Positions 17,853-25,783 of a stretch of 64,000 nt of DNA are shown in pieces (position 1 is the first letter of the stretch; the number at the start of each line of letters is the position of its first letter). The position numbers and the translations under genes are program-made. Location of the stretch: NCBI GenBank assembly GCA_038231215.1, contig JBBRLS010000004.1:75496-139495 (forward strand), given 5' to 3'. This DNA is from Schlegelella_A sp038231215. GTDB lineage: Bacteria > Pseudomonadota > Gammaproteobacteria > Burkholderiales > Burkholderiaceae_C. Under the pieces are notes generated by a model. That model did not search any database, was not told where the DNA came from, and worked only from the letters and a program-made list of their open reading frames with translations.

Positions 17853-19286
17853 ATGTCGGCCCTCTTCTCAACTCCCGAGTTCGCCGCCGCTTCGCGGCCC
17901 GACGACGAGGTCGCGCGACTGCGCGTGCCGCCGCATTCGGTGGAGGCCGAACAAAGCGTGCTCGGCGGCCTGCTGCTCGACAACGGCGCCTGGGATCGCG
18001 TCGGCGATTTACTCACCGAGTCGGACTTCTACCGCTATGAGCACCGGCTGATCTTCACGGCCATGGCCGTGCTGGTCAACGCGACCAAGCCGGCCGACGT
18101 CATCACCGTCTTCGAGCAGTTGCAAAGCCTGGGCAAGGCCGAGGAGTGCGGAGGCCTGGCCTATCTGAATGCGCTGGCGCAGAGCGTGCCGAGTGCCGCC
18201 AACATCCGCCGCTACGCCGAGATCGTGCGCGAGCGCTCGGTGCTGCGCAAGCTCGTCGCCGCGAGCGACGAGATCGCTACGAGCGCTTTCAATCCGCAAG
18301 GCCGGCCGGTGGCGCAGATCCTCGACGAGGCCGAGGGCAAGATCTTTCGCATCGGCGAGGAAGGCTCCAAGTCGCGCCAGGGCTTCCAGAGCATGGACCA
18401 GCTCGTCGTGCAGTTGATCGACCGCGTCAACGAGCTGCACGAGAACGGCGCCGAGGAAGTGACCGGCGTTCGCACCGGCTTTTACGACCTCGACCGGCTC
18501 ACCGCCGGCCTGCAGGCGGGCGACCTGATCGTGCTGGCGGCGCGGCCCTCGATGGGCAAGACGGCACTGGCGCTGAACATCGCCGAGCACGTCGCCGTCA
18601 AGGAAGGCTTGCCGGTCGTCGTCTTCTCGATGGAAATGGGCGCCTCGCAGCTCGCCTTGCGCATGGTCGGCTCGCTCGGCCGCATCGACCAGCAGCGGCT
18701 GCGCACCGGCGCCTTGCGCGACGACGAGTGGGGGCGCCTCTCGGAGGCCGTGGAGAAGCTCGGCAAGGTCAGCCTCTACATCGACGAGAGCGGCGCGCTC
18801 GGGCCGAGCGAGCTGCGCGCGCGGGCGCGCCGCCAGGCACGCCAGTGCGGCCAGCTCGGCCTGATCGTCGTCGACTACCTGCAGCTCATGAACGGCAGCT
18901 CGGAGACGAGCGAAGAGAACCGCGCCACCGTCGTCGGCGAGATCTCGCGCGCCCTGAAGTCGCTGGCCAAGGAGCTGAAGTGCCCGCTCATCGCCGTCTC
19001 GCAGCTCAACCGCGGCGTCGAGTCGCGCACCGACAAGCGGCCCATGATGAGCGACCTGCGCGAGTCGGGCGCGATCGAGCAGGACGCCGACGTCATCATG
19101 TTCATCTACCGCGACGACTACTACAACAAGCTCGAAGGTCCCACGCCGAGCAAGGAGCCGGGCGTCGCCGAGATCATCATCGCCAAGCAGCGCAACGGCC
19201 CGACCGACACCTTCAAGCTGACCTTTCTCAAGCCGCTCACCAAGTTCGACAACCTTGCACCGGGCAGCGCGGGCAGCGATTACTGA
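17853..19286 (+). CDS. dnaB: Replicative DNA helicase DnaB
   Basis: Hexameric 5'-3' helicase at the fork. 477 residues from ATG 17853. The N-terminal domain begins LRVPPHSVEAEQSVLGGLLL; the C-terminal RecA-like domain has Walker A AARPSMGKTALALN near residue 230, SMEMGASQLALRM, Walker B LIVVDYLQLM, SQLNRGVESR and DLRESGAIEQDADVI. No intein. Its standard position behind rplI is kept, but a terminator sits between them. Confidence 0.97.
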   Translation: MSALFSTPEFAAASRPDDEVARLRVPPHSVEAEQSVLGGLLLDNGAWDRVGDLLTESDFYRYEHRLIFTAMAVLVNATKPADVITVFEQLQSLGKAEECGGLAYLNALAQSVPSAANIRRYAEIVRERSVLRKLVAASDEIATSAFNPQGRPVAQILDEAEGKIFRIGEEGSKSRQGFQSMDQLVVQLIDRVNELHENGAEEVTGVRTGFYDLDRLTAGLQAGDLIVLAARPSMGKTALALNIAEHVAVKEGLPVVVFSMEMGASQLALRMVGSLGRIDQQRLRTGALRDDEWGRLSEAVEKLGKVSLYIDESGALGPSELRARARRQARQCGQLGLIVVDYLQLMNGSSETSEENRATVVGEISRALKSLAKELKCPLIAVSQLNRGVESRTDKRPMMSDLRESGAIEQDADVIMFIYRDDYYNKLEGPTPSKEPGVAEIIIAKQRNGPTDTFKLTFLKPLTKFDNLAPGSAGSDY

Positions 19287-19287
19287 A

Positions 19288-20160
19288 TTGACGCATCCGC
19301 GAGCCGTCCTCGCGATGGTCGTCGCCGCGCTCCTCTGGAGCATGGCCGGCGTGGTGACGCGCCACCTCGACTCGGCGGGCAGCTTCGAGGCCACCTTCTG
19401 GCGCAGCTTCTTCAACGCTGTCGCGCTCATCTGCCTGCTCGCGTGGCTGCGCGGCATGCGGCAGCTGGCGAAGACCCTGCGCTCGGGCGGCGTGACGCTC
19501 TGGCTGTCCGGCCTTTGCTGGGCCGTCATGTTCACCGCCTTCATGGTCGCGATCACCCTGACGACGGTCGCCAACGTGCTCGTGACGATGGCGATCGCGC
19601 CGCTCGTCACGGCACTCGTGGCGCGCGTCGCCCTCGGCCATCGCCTGCCGGCGCAGACCTGGGGTGCGGTCGTCGTGGCGGGCATCGGCATTGGCTGGAT
19701 GTATGCCTCGCAGGTCGCCGGCGCCGATGCGCGCCAGCTCGCCGGGACGGCGATCGCGCTCGGCGTGCCGATCGCCGCCGCGGTGAACTGGACCGTGATC
19801 CAGAAGAACCGCAGCGTCAACGTCGACCTGCTGCCCGCCGTGCTGATCGGCGCGGTCGGATCGAGCCTCGTCTGCCTCGTGCCGTCGCTGCCCTTCACGG
19901 CCTCGGCGCACGACCTTGTGCTGCTGGCCTTGCTCGGTGTGGCGCAGCTCGCGATCCCTTGTCTGATCGCGGTCACGGCGGCACGTGCGCTCAGCGCTCC
20001 CGAGGCGGCCCTGCTGTCGCTGCTCGAGATTGTCTTCGGCGTGACCTGGACCTGGCTGGGCGCCGACGAGGTTCCTTCGCCGCAAGTGCTGGCCGGCGGC
20101 GCGCTGGTTGTCGGCGCACTCGTCGCCAACGAAACCTTCGCCTTGCGGCGTACGCGCTAG
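19288..20160 (+). CDS. EamA/DMT-superfamily transporter
   Basis: Inner-membrane protein of about 290 residues with about ten hydrophobic helices in two EamA repeats, first VLAMVVAALLWSMAGVVTRH and second from GTAIALGVPIAAAVNW. Such proteins export metabolites or amino acids; the substrate is unknown. The start is uncertain: TTG 19288 begins just after the dnaB stop, another TTG (19255) lies inside dnaB, and ATG 19315 would truncate helix 1. No convincing ribosome site. Confidence 0.8.
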   Translation: MTHPRAVLAMVVAALLWSMAGVVTRHLDSAGSFEATFWRSFFNAVALICLLAWLRGMRQLAKTLRSGGVTLWLSGLCWAVMFTAFMVAITLTTVANVLVTMAIAPLVTALVARVALGHRLPAQTWGAVVVAGIGIGWMYASQVAGADARQLAGTAIALGVPIAAAVNWTVIQKNRSVNVDLLPAVLIGAVGSSLVCLVPSLPFTASAHDLVLLALLGVAQLAIPCLIAVTAARALSAPEAALLSLLEIVFGVTWTWLGADEVPSPQVLAGGALVVGALVANETFALRRTR

Positions 20161-20269
20161 CGTGTCGTCAGAAGGTGTCGCCGGCGCGACAGCGCGGCTT
20201 AGGGCCGACGCCTCAGCCGCAGTCGAACCGAGCGGCTACCATGCCGCACGTTTTTCTCTCGCGACCTGC

Positions 20270-21079
20270 ATGCCGAGACCCCGCCCGAACGCCGCATCGA
20301 ATCCGAGCGCCACGCCGCAGCCACCGCACGCCTTGCTCATGCTCCTGGAGGGGCGGGCACCCCTGGAATACCTGGCCATGCTGGCCGCCTATCCGTTGCT
20401 ACGCAAGCTGCAACGCGGCGACGGTCATCCGGTGATGGTCTTCCCCGGCATGGCCGCCAACGACCTCACCACCTTGCCGCTGCGCAGATTCCTGCGCAGC
20501 CTCGGCTACGTCACGCAGGCTTGGGGGCAAGGCATCAATGCCGGGCCGAGACGCGGCGTGCTCGAGCGCTGCGCCGCCGATATCCGCGCCCTGGCCGATC
20601 GCACCGGCCAGTCGGTGAGCCTGGTCGGCTGGAGCCTGGGCGGCATCTACGCCCGCGAGATGGCCAAGCAGCAGCCCGACATCGCGCGCTGCGTGATCAC
20701 GCTCGGCACGCCCTTCACCGGACATCCGCGCGCCAACAACGTCTGGCGCGTCTACGAATGGCTGACCGGCACGAGCGTCGGCGATCCCGAGATGATGGCG
20801 CAGATCCGCACGCCGCCGCCGGTGCCGACGACCTCGATCTTCTCGCGAAGCGACGGCATCGTTTCCTGGCGCTGCAGCCTCAACGAGCCGGGCCCGCTGG
20901 TCGAGAACATCGAGGTGCCGGCGAGCCACGTCGGCATGGGCATGAACCCGCTCGCCCTCTACGCGGTGGCCGATCGCCTGGCCCAGCCGATCGGCCGCTG
21001 GCAGCCCTTCGAAGCTTCTGGCGCACGGCGCTGGTTCTTTCGAACCGGTGCGTTGCAAGCGCCCGCGGCGGCGGGCTGA
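20270..21079 (+). CDS. Alpha/beta-hydrolase (lipase-like, cytoplasmic)
   Basis: 269 residues from ATG 20270. The nucleophile elbow is GWSLGGIYAREMAK and the oxyanion-side segment is VMVFPGMAANDLTTLPLRRFL. Later PASHVGMGMNP supplies the likely catalytic His. The pattern is that of PGAP1/lipase-like hydrolases; the substrate is unknown and there is no signal peptide. It partly overlaps the upstream open frame of the next hydrolase. Confidence 0.75.
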   Translation: MPRPRPNAASNPSATPQPPHALLMLLEGRAPLEYLAMLAAYPLLRKLQRGDGHPVMVFPGMAANDLTTLPLRRFLRSLGYVTQAWGQGINAGPRRGVLERCAADIRALADRTGQSVSLVGWSLGGIYAREMAKQQPDIARCVITLGTPFTGHPRANNVWRVYEWLTGTSVGDPEMMAQIRTPPPVPTTSIFSRSDGIVSWRCSLNEPGPLVENIEVPASHVGMGMNPLALYAVADRLAQPIGRWQPFEASGARRWFFRTGALQAPAAAG

Positions 21080-21086
21080 CGCGCGG

Positions 21087-21971
21087 ATGCGGATCGCCGC
21101 CAACGGCATCGCCCTCGAAGTCGAGGACCACGGCTCGCCGCAAGGCGAGCCGCTCCTGCTCGTCATGGGCCTGGGCATGCAACTGCTCGCCTGGCACGAG
21201 GACTTCGTCGCCTCGCTGGTAGCACGCGGCTTTCGCGTCATCCGCTTCGACAACCGCGACATCGGCCTCAGCCAGAGCTTCGACGCGATGGGTGTGCCCA
21301 ACCTGGTCCTCGACTCCTTGCGCTATGCCGTGGGCCTCGAGGTCCGGAGCCCGTACACGCTGGTCGACATGGCCGCCGACACGGCCGGCCTGCTCGATGC
21401 GCTCGGCATCGCCCGCGCCCACGTCTGCGGCGCATCGATGGGCGGCATGATCGCGCAGCGGCTGGCCGCGCAGTACCCCGATCGCGTCAAGAGTCTCACA
21501 TTGATGATGACCTCGAGCGGCTCGCGACGCCTGCCCGGCCCTTCGCTCAAGGTGCGCGCGGCGATGATCGCGCGGCCCAAGGATCCGCGCCGCATCGAGA
21601 GCATCGTCGAGCACTACGTGAACCTTTACGGCCTCATCGGCAGCCCCGGCTTTCCTGCGAGCAAGGACTATCTGCGCGAGCGCTTCACGAAGTCGGTGAC
21701 GCGCTCGTACCGGCCCGCCGGTACCGCGCGGCAGATGCTCGCGATCGCCGCCGACGGCGACCGCTCGGCGCTGCTTCCCAGGCTGCGGCCGCACACGCAC
21801 GTGATCCACGGCGCCGCCGACCCGCTCATCCCGATCGCCGCCGGCCGCGATCTCGCGGCGCGCATTCCTGGCGCGACGCTCGACGTCATCGAGGGCATGG
21901 GCCACGACCTGCCGCGCGAGCTCTGGCCGCGCTTCGTCGCCGGCATCGCGGGCGCGGCCGCGCGCGCCTGA
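21087..21971 (+). CDS. Alpha/beta-hydrolase (esterase/peroxidase-like)
   Basis: 294 residues from ATG 21087, eight bases after the previous hydrolase. Motifs: VMGLGMQLLAWHEDFV, FDNRDIGLSQ, nucleophile elbow VCGASMGGMIAQRLAAQYP, acidic GAADPLIPIAAGR and catalytic His in EGMGHDLP, a complete Ser-Asp-His set. It resembles aclacinomycin methylesterase-like or haloperoxidase-like hydrolases. Convergent with the DUF5666 gene. Confidence 0.8.
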   Translation: MRIAANGIALEVEDHGSPQGEPLLLVMGLGMQLLAWHEDFVASLVARGFRVIRFDNRDIGLSQSFDAMGVPNLVLDSLRYAVGLEVRSPYTLVDMAADTAGLLDALGIARAHVCGASMGGMIAQRLAAQYPDRVKSLTLMMTSSGSRRLPGPSLKVRAAMIARPKDPRRIESIVEHYVNLYGLIGSPGFPASKDYLRERFTKSVTRSYRPAGTARQMLAIAADGDRSALLPRLRPHTHVIHGAADPLIPIAAGRDLAARIPGATLDVIEGMGHDLPRELWPRFVAGIAGAAARA

Positions 21972-21998
21972 GAGCGCACGGCGGGCCGCACCCGACGC

Positions 21999-23234
21999 TC
22001 AGTCGCGGAAGGTGATGCGCGACGCCTGCAGGCGCGTGCCGTCTGCCGACAGCGTGCCGCGCGCCTCGACCATGCGGCCGATCGCAAGGTCAGGAGCGCT
22101 GCCGTTGCGAAAGTCGACGGTGCCCGAGTAGCTCACTGTCACGTCGTGAACGACGAAGGTCCTCTCGACGGGGTCGAGCGCCGTGATGGCGCCGCGCGTC
22201 TCGAAGGACTGGCCCGCGTCATCGCCGTCGGTCACCAGCGTGACCCGCGTCGCGACCAGGATGCCGCCGACGGCGGCACCTTCCACCTCGACCCGGGCGC
22301 CGAGGCCGAGTCCTGACGAACCGTTCGGGAACAGCGCGTTTCGCGCATCGACCGGCGTGCCGTTGACGCTGAATGTCGACAGCGACGTGAAGTCGCTGAT
22401 CAGGCCCTTGACCGTCGCCTCTTCGGTGTTGGCGATGGGCGCCATGCCGTCGGCAACGCGAAGCGCCGTCCACACCGGCCCGCTCGGCGCGAGCGCGATG
22501 AGGACGCGCACGAAGCGGCCGTCGGCGAGCGTCGGGGGCAGGTTGGCTGCGGAAAGGCCGAGGTAGGAGATGCGTGTCGCGCCGATCGAGAACTGTTGTG
22601 CGCTCGTGTCGAGGCCGCTCACCACGCCGCGCAGCCGATAGGCCAGGACAGCGGACTTGCGCTCGACGCGGGTCGCCGCATAGCGGCCGGTCGCTGCGTC
22701 GTAGTGGCCGTAGACCTCGACGACGTTGCCCGCGACGAGCGCCGCCTGGCCGCCGCTCAGGCCGGTGTCGAAGACGGTGCTGGTGGCGATGTCGACAGTC
22801 TGGCCGAGGACGGTCAGGGTTCGCGCCGCCAGGTCGTTGGCGGCGAGCGGGCCGACGATCGCGCTGCCGAAGACGATGCGGGTCGCGACGCTGGCGGAGT
22901 TGCCGTCGCCGTCGACGCCGATCGCCGAGCCGTGCACCTCGGTCGTCATGCCGAGGCGAAGCTCGTCGCGGCTGCGCGCGTTGCCCTCGGTGTCGGTGAC
23001 CGCGGCGCCGCGATCGTCGAAGTGGACGCTGTTGACGATCACCGAGCCGAAGCCGGTGATGGGGCCGCTCGCGAACGAGCTGGTCGGCGCGCCGGTGCCG
23101 CCGCTGTCGACGCCGCCGCCGCAGCTCGCGATGAGGGCGCCGGCGATGGCCGCGAAGAGACCGCGACCGCAAGCGGCGCGAAGGGCGCGGTAGCCGCGCG
23201 TCAGGGACTGGACGGATTCGAACGCCGGCATCAT
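21999..23234 (-). CDS. DUF5666-type repeat lipoprotein
   Basis: Predicted lipoprotein of 411 residues. The N-terminus is hydrophobic and ends in a lipobox (LIASC followed by GGG). The rest is a chain of about five beta-rich units of 60-70 residues, each with a 'G-x-I/V-x-x-hydrophobic ... F ... V-G-x-x-V-E/V-x-G' pattern, as in DUF5666. The first unit begins GPITGFGSVIVNSVHFDD. Function unknown. Its ATG overlaps the stop of the DUF6502 gene (ATGA), so the two are co-expressed. A paralogue lies at 24325. Confidence 0.75.
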   Translation of the reverse strand: MMPAFESVQSLTRGYRALRAACGRGLFAAIAGALIASCGGGVDSGGTGAPTSSFASGPITGFGSVIVNSVHFDDRGAAVTDTEGNARSRDELRLGMTTEVHGSAIGVDGDGNSASVATRIVFGSAIVGPLAANDLAARTLTVLGQTVDIATSTVFDTGLSGGQAALVAGNVVEVYGHYDAATGRYAATRVERKSAVLAYRLRGVVSGLDTSAQQFSIGATRISYLGLSAANLPPTLADGRFVRVLIALAPSGPVWTALRVADGMAPIANTEEATVKGLISDFTSLSTFSVNGTPVDARNALFPNGSSGLGLGARVEVEGAAVGGILVATRVTLVTDGDDAGQSFETRGAITALDPVERTFVVHDVTVSYSGTVDFRNGSAPDLAIGRMVEARGTLSADGTRLQASRITFRD

Positions 23235-24235
23235 CGATCCTTCTTCGGCGCGCGCCTGACGACGCGAGCCGTCGCCTTCGCCGTCGCGCGTGTCTTGCTC
23301 GTCTCGCGCGTCTTGCGCAGGGAGGGTGCGACCTCGCCGTCATTCATCACGTCGTTCCAGGTGTAAAGGCCGATGCGGACGCGCCGGTCGCGAACGCGCG
23401 CCGCGGCGGCGTCGGCATCGACGAGCGATTGCAGGGCCGGCACGGTCGCCGCGAGCAGCGCCTGCCATTGCGCCTTGGCGATGTCGCGAAAGGCGGCCAT
23501 CGACTCGGCCGAGAGCTCGTCGGCGAACACCGCCTGCTCGACATGTGGTGGCTCATCGGCGAGCACGTTGGCCACTGCCGCGCGCAGGTGGTCGCCGACG
23601 TTGCCGCCGAGGAACCCGTAGGCCCGGTCGCTGTCGCCCGCGGCGACCACGCTCTCTCGCAGAAGCTTCACGGTGTCATCCTCGACGCTGACGAGCCCGA
23701 GTCGGCACAGCTCGTCGAGCAGGCTGCGCGGATGCACGTCCTGCGTCACCGACCGGGCGAGCGCCTCGAAGCTCGGCGCCGCGCCCTGTCGTGGCAAGGT
23801 GATCGGCTGACCGCGCCGGTTCTTGAGCGCAGGGTCGGCACGCCAGCGCGTAAAGACCTGAGTCGCGGGCGAAGGGCGGGGCGGCGGCAGGCCGCCTTCG
23901 GCGACGAGCAGGCGCGTCACTTCGCGACGCGTCAGGCCAGTCGCGGTGCTGACCCGGCTGACGATGCGCTGCCCGGCCTCGGGCGGTTGCGCCTTGCGTG
24001 CGGCCTCGACGAAGGCGGCCTTGAGAAGGTCCTCGACGGCGGCGAAGGGCAGGCCGCGCGCCACTGCCAACGCGGCGATCGGCTCGAGCAGCGAGGCGAG
24101 GGCGCCCGTCATCGCCGGGCCGCCTGGCACTGCCGCTGCCCTGGGCGTGGCCGCCGTCGGCGCTGCCGCCGCTCGCTGCATCGCGCTGAGCGGTGTGGGC
24201 GGCGCCGGAGGGCGCTTGCGCGGGGTCGAACTCAC
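23231..24235 (-). CDS. DUF6502 family protein (possible regulator)
   Basis: Cytoplasmic, 334 residues. After an Ala/Pro-rich leader, residues ~45-125 look helix-turn-helix-like (FVEAARKAQ..., STATGLTRREVTRLL), followed by TQVFTRWRADPALKNRRGQP and LVSVEDDTVKLLRES. This matches my memory of DUF6502 proteins, which commonly precede DUF5666 genes. The Lys/Arg/Thr-rich C-terminal tail (about 25 residues) is probably disordered. DNA binding is inferred from the TGLTRREVTRLL segment only. Confidence 0.6.
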   Translation of the reverse strand: MSSTPRKRPPAPPTPLSAMQRAAAAPTAATPRAAAVPGGPAMTGALASLLEPIAALAVARGLPFAAVEDLLKAAFVEAARKAQPPEAGQRIVSRVSTATGLTRREVTRLLVAEGGLPPPRPSPATQVFTRWRADPALKNRRGQPITLPRQGAAPSFEALARSVTQDVHPRSLLDELCRLGLVSVEDDTVKLLRESVVAAGDSDRAYGFLGGNVGDHLRAAVANVLADEPPHVEQAVFADELSAESMAAFRDIAKAQWQALLAATVPALQSLVDADAAAARVRDRRVRIGLYTWNDVMNDGEVAPSLRKTRETSKTRATAKATARVVRRAPKKDR

Positions 24236-24324
24236 GGCACGAGTCTACGAGCGGCCGGGCCCGCCGAGAGGCGGGCCCGAACCGGCCAACGAGTGGCCGC
24301 ATGGCGCAAGTTTGCGGTCCGTGT

Positions 24325-25545
24325 TCAGCCGCCGAAGGCGATGCGCATCGCCTGCAGCGTCGTGCCATCGGCGGAGAGCGTGCCATGCACCTCGAGCTGG
24401 ACACCAACGGCAAGTGTCGCCGCCGAGCCGCGCTCGTAGAAGATGTTCGGCGACGCATAGCTCACCGTCACGCCGCGCAGCACGAAGGTCTGCGCCACCG
24501 TGTCGATTGCGGTGACCGCGCCGTGCAGCTCGAAGCCCGTGGCGCGAACCGTTTCGTGCGTCTCCACCTCGACGCTGGTCGCGATGACGACTCCGTTGCT
24601 CGAGGTGCCTTTGACTTCCACCTGCGCGCCCAGGACGATGCCCGCGCCGCCGTCCTTCAGCTCGGCCTTGCTCGCGTCGACGGGGATGCCGTTGACGCTG
24701 AACTGGGTGGTCGACGTGAAGGCCGTGACGCTGCCCTCCAGATGCGCGGCGTCCGAGTCGCCGACCGGCGGCGCACCGCCACCGACTCGCGTCGCCACCC
24801 AGGCGCCGGCAACCTGTGTCGTCTGCAGGCGAACCGACACCAGCACCCCGTTGGCAAGATTGGCCGGGACGCCCGTCACGCCTGCGTAGGAGATGAGCGT
24901 GCCGCCCATCGTGAAGGTCTTGGCGGTCGTGTCGAGGTTGGCGACGATGCCGCGGATCTTGTAGCCGGCCAGCGCCATCGTCGAGCCGACGCGCGTCGCG
25001 GTGTAGATGCCGGTCGTCGGGTCGAGCTGGCCGTGCATTTCGACGAGCATGCCGACGGTGACGCCGGCGAGGCCACCGACCAGGCGCTCGTCGAACACCG
25101 TGGTGTCGAGCACGAGCACCGTCTGGCCGAGGATGACGAGGCTCTTGGCCGTCGTGTCGACGGCGCTCACGGGGCCGACCAGCGCGGCACCGAAGACGAT
25201 TTCGGTGGCCGTCGCCTTCGGGCCGGTGCCGTCGTCGCTGATGACGCCGCCATGGATCTGCGCCGTCATGCCGAGCTTGAGGTTGTCTTTGCTGCTCGCG
25301 CTGCCGTCGTCGTTGCTGACGTGCGCGGTGCTGTCATCGAAGCGCACGCCGTTGACGATGATCGAGCCGAAGCCGGTGATTGGACCGGCTGCGAACGAGG
25401 CCGCCTTGGGCGCGCCGCTGCCCGAGGCGCTGGGGCCGGCATCGCCGCCTCCGCCGCAGCCGGCCACGAGGACGGTCGCGAAGGCGAGTTGCGCAAGGGC
25501 GAGTCGGGCCGACGAGCGCGGCGCGGGGAAGGATCGAAGGTTCAT
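24325..25545 (-). CDS. DUF5666-type repeat lipoprotein, second copy
   Basis: 406 residues from ATG 25545, preceded by a good GGGAG ribosome site six bases away; an upstream in-frame extension has no such site. The lipobox LVAGC follows a hydrophobic stretch, then GGGGD. The first repeat unit begins GPITGFGSIIVNGVRFDD, close to the copy at 21999, and about five similar units follow, ending LEVHGTLSADGTTLQAMRIAF. The paralogues flank the DUF6502 gene, pointing to local duplication. An 8-bp palindrome lies about 55 bases upstream. Confidence 0.77.
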   Translation of the reverse strand: MNLRSFPAPRSSARLALAQLAFATVLVAGCGGGGDAGPSASGSGAPKAASFAAGPITGFGSIIVNGVRFDDSTAHVSNDDGSASSKDNLKLGMTAQIHGGVISDDGTGPKATATEIVFGAALVGPVSAVDTTAKSLVILGQTVLVLDTTVFDERLVGGLAGVTVGMLVEMHGQLDPTTGIYTATRVGSTMALAGYKIRGIVANLDTTAKTFTMGGTLISYAGVTGVPANLANGVLVSVRLQTTQVAGAWVATRVGGGAPPVGDSDAAHLEGSVTAFTSTTQFSVNGIPVDASKAELKDGGAGIVLGAQVEVKGTSSNGVVIATSVEVETHETVRATGFELHGAVTAIDTVAQTFVLRGVTVSYASPNIFYERGSAATLAVGVQLEVHGTLSADGTTLQAMRIAFGG

Positions 25546-25599
25546 GAAGTACTCCCAGAAGGCGATCGGGCCGAGACGTTCGACCTTGGCCGGCATCGT

Positions 25600-25620
25600 A
25601 AATGTGCAACCAGCACATTT
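25600..25620. promoter_or_regulatory. Palindromic operator-like site upstream of the second DUF5666 gene
   Basis: Perfect 8-bp inverted repeat AAATGTGC-N5-GCACATTT in a 237-base gap between divergent genes. It is AT-rich relative to its surroundings and near the expected promoter of the minus-strand gene. The binding protein is unknown; the adjacent DUF6502 protein is one candidate. Confidence 0.55.
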
Positions 25621-25783
25621 GGAAGCGACGTTACACCTTGCGACAGGGTTCGCGAGACTTCCGTCGCACTCGGCGCGCGCGGCCCCGACGTGCGGTCGCG
25701 AGCCGGCGACGAGCGGTCGAGCGGCACAATCGGCAGCGATGAGCGGGCGACCGAGGTTCAGCGATGCATCGGAAGGAAGGCCA

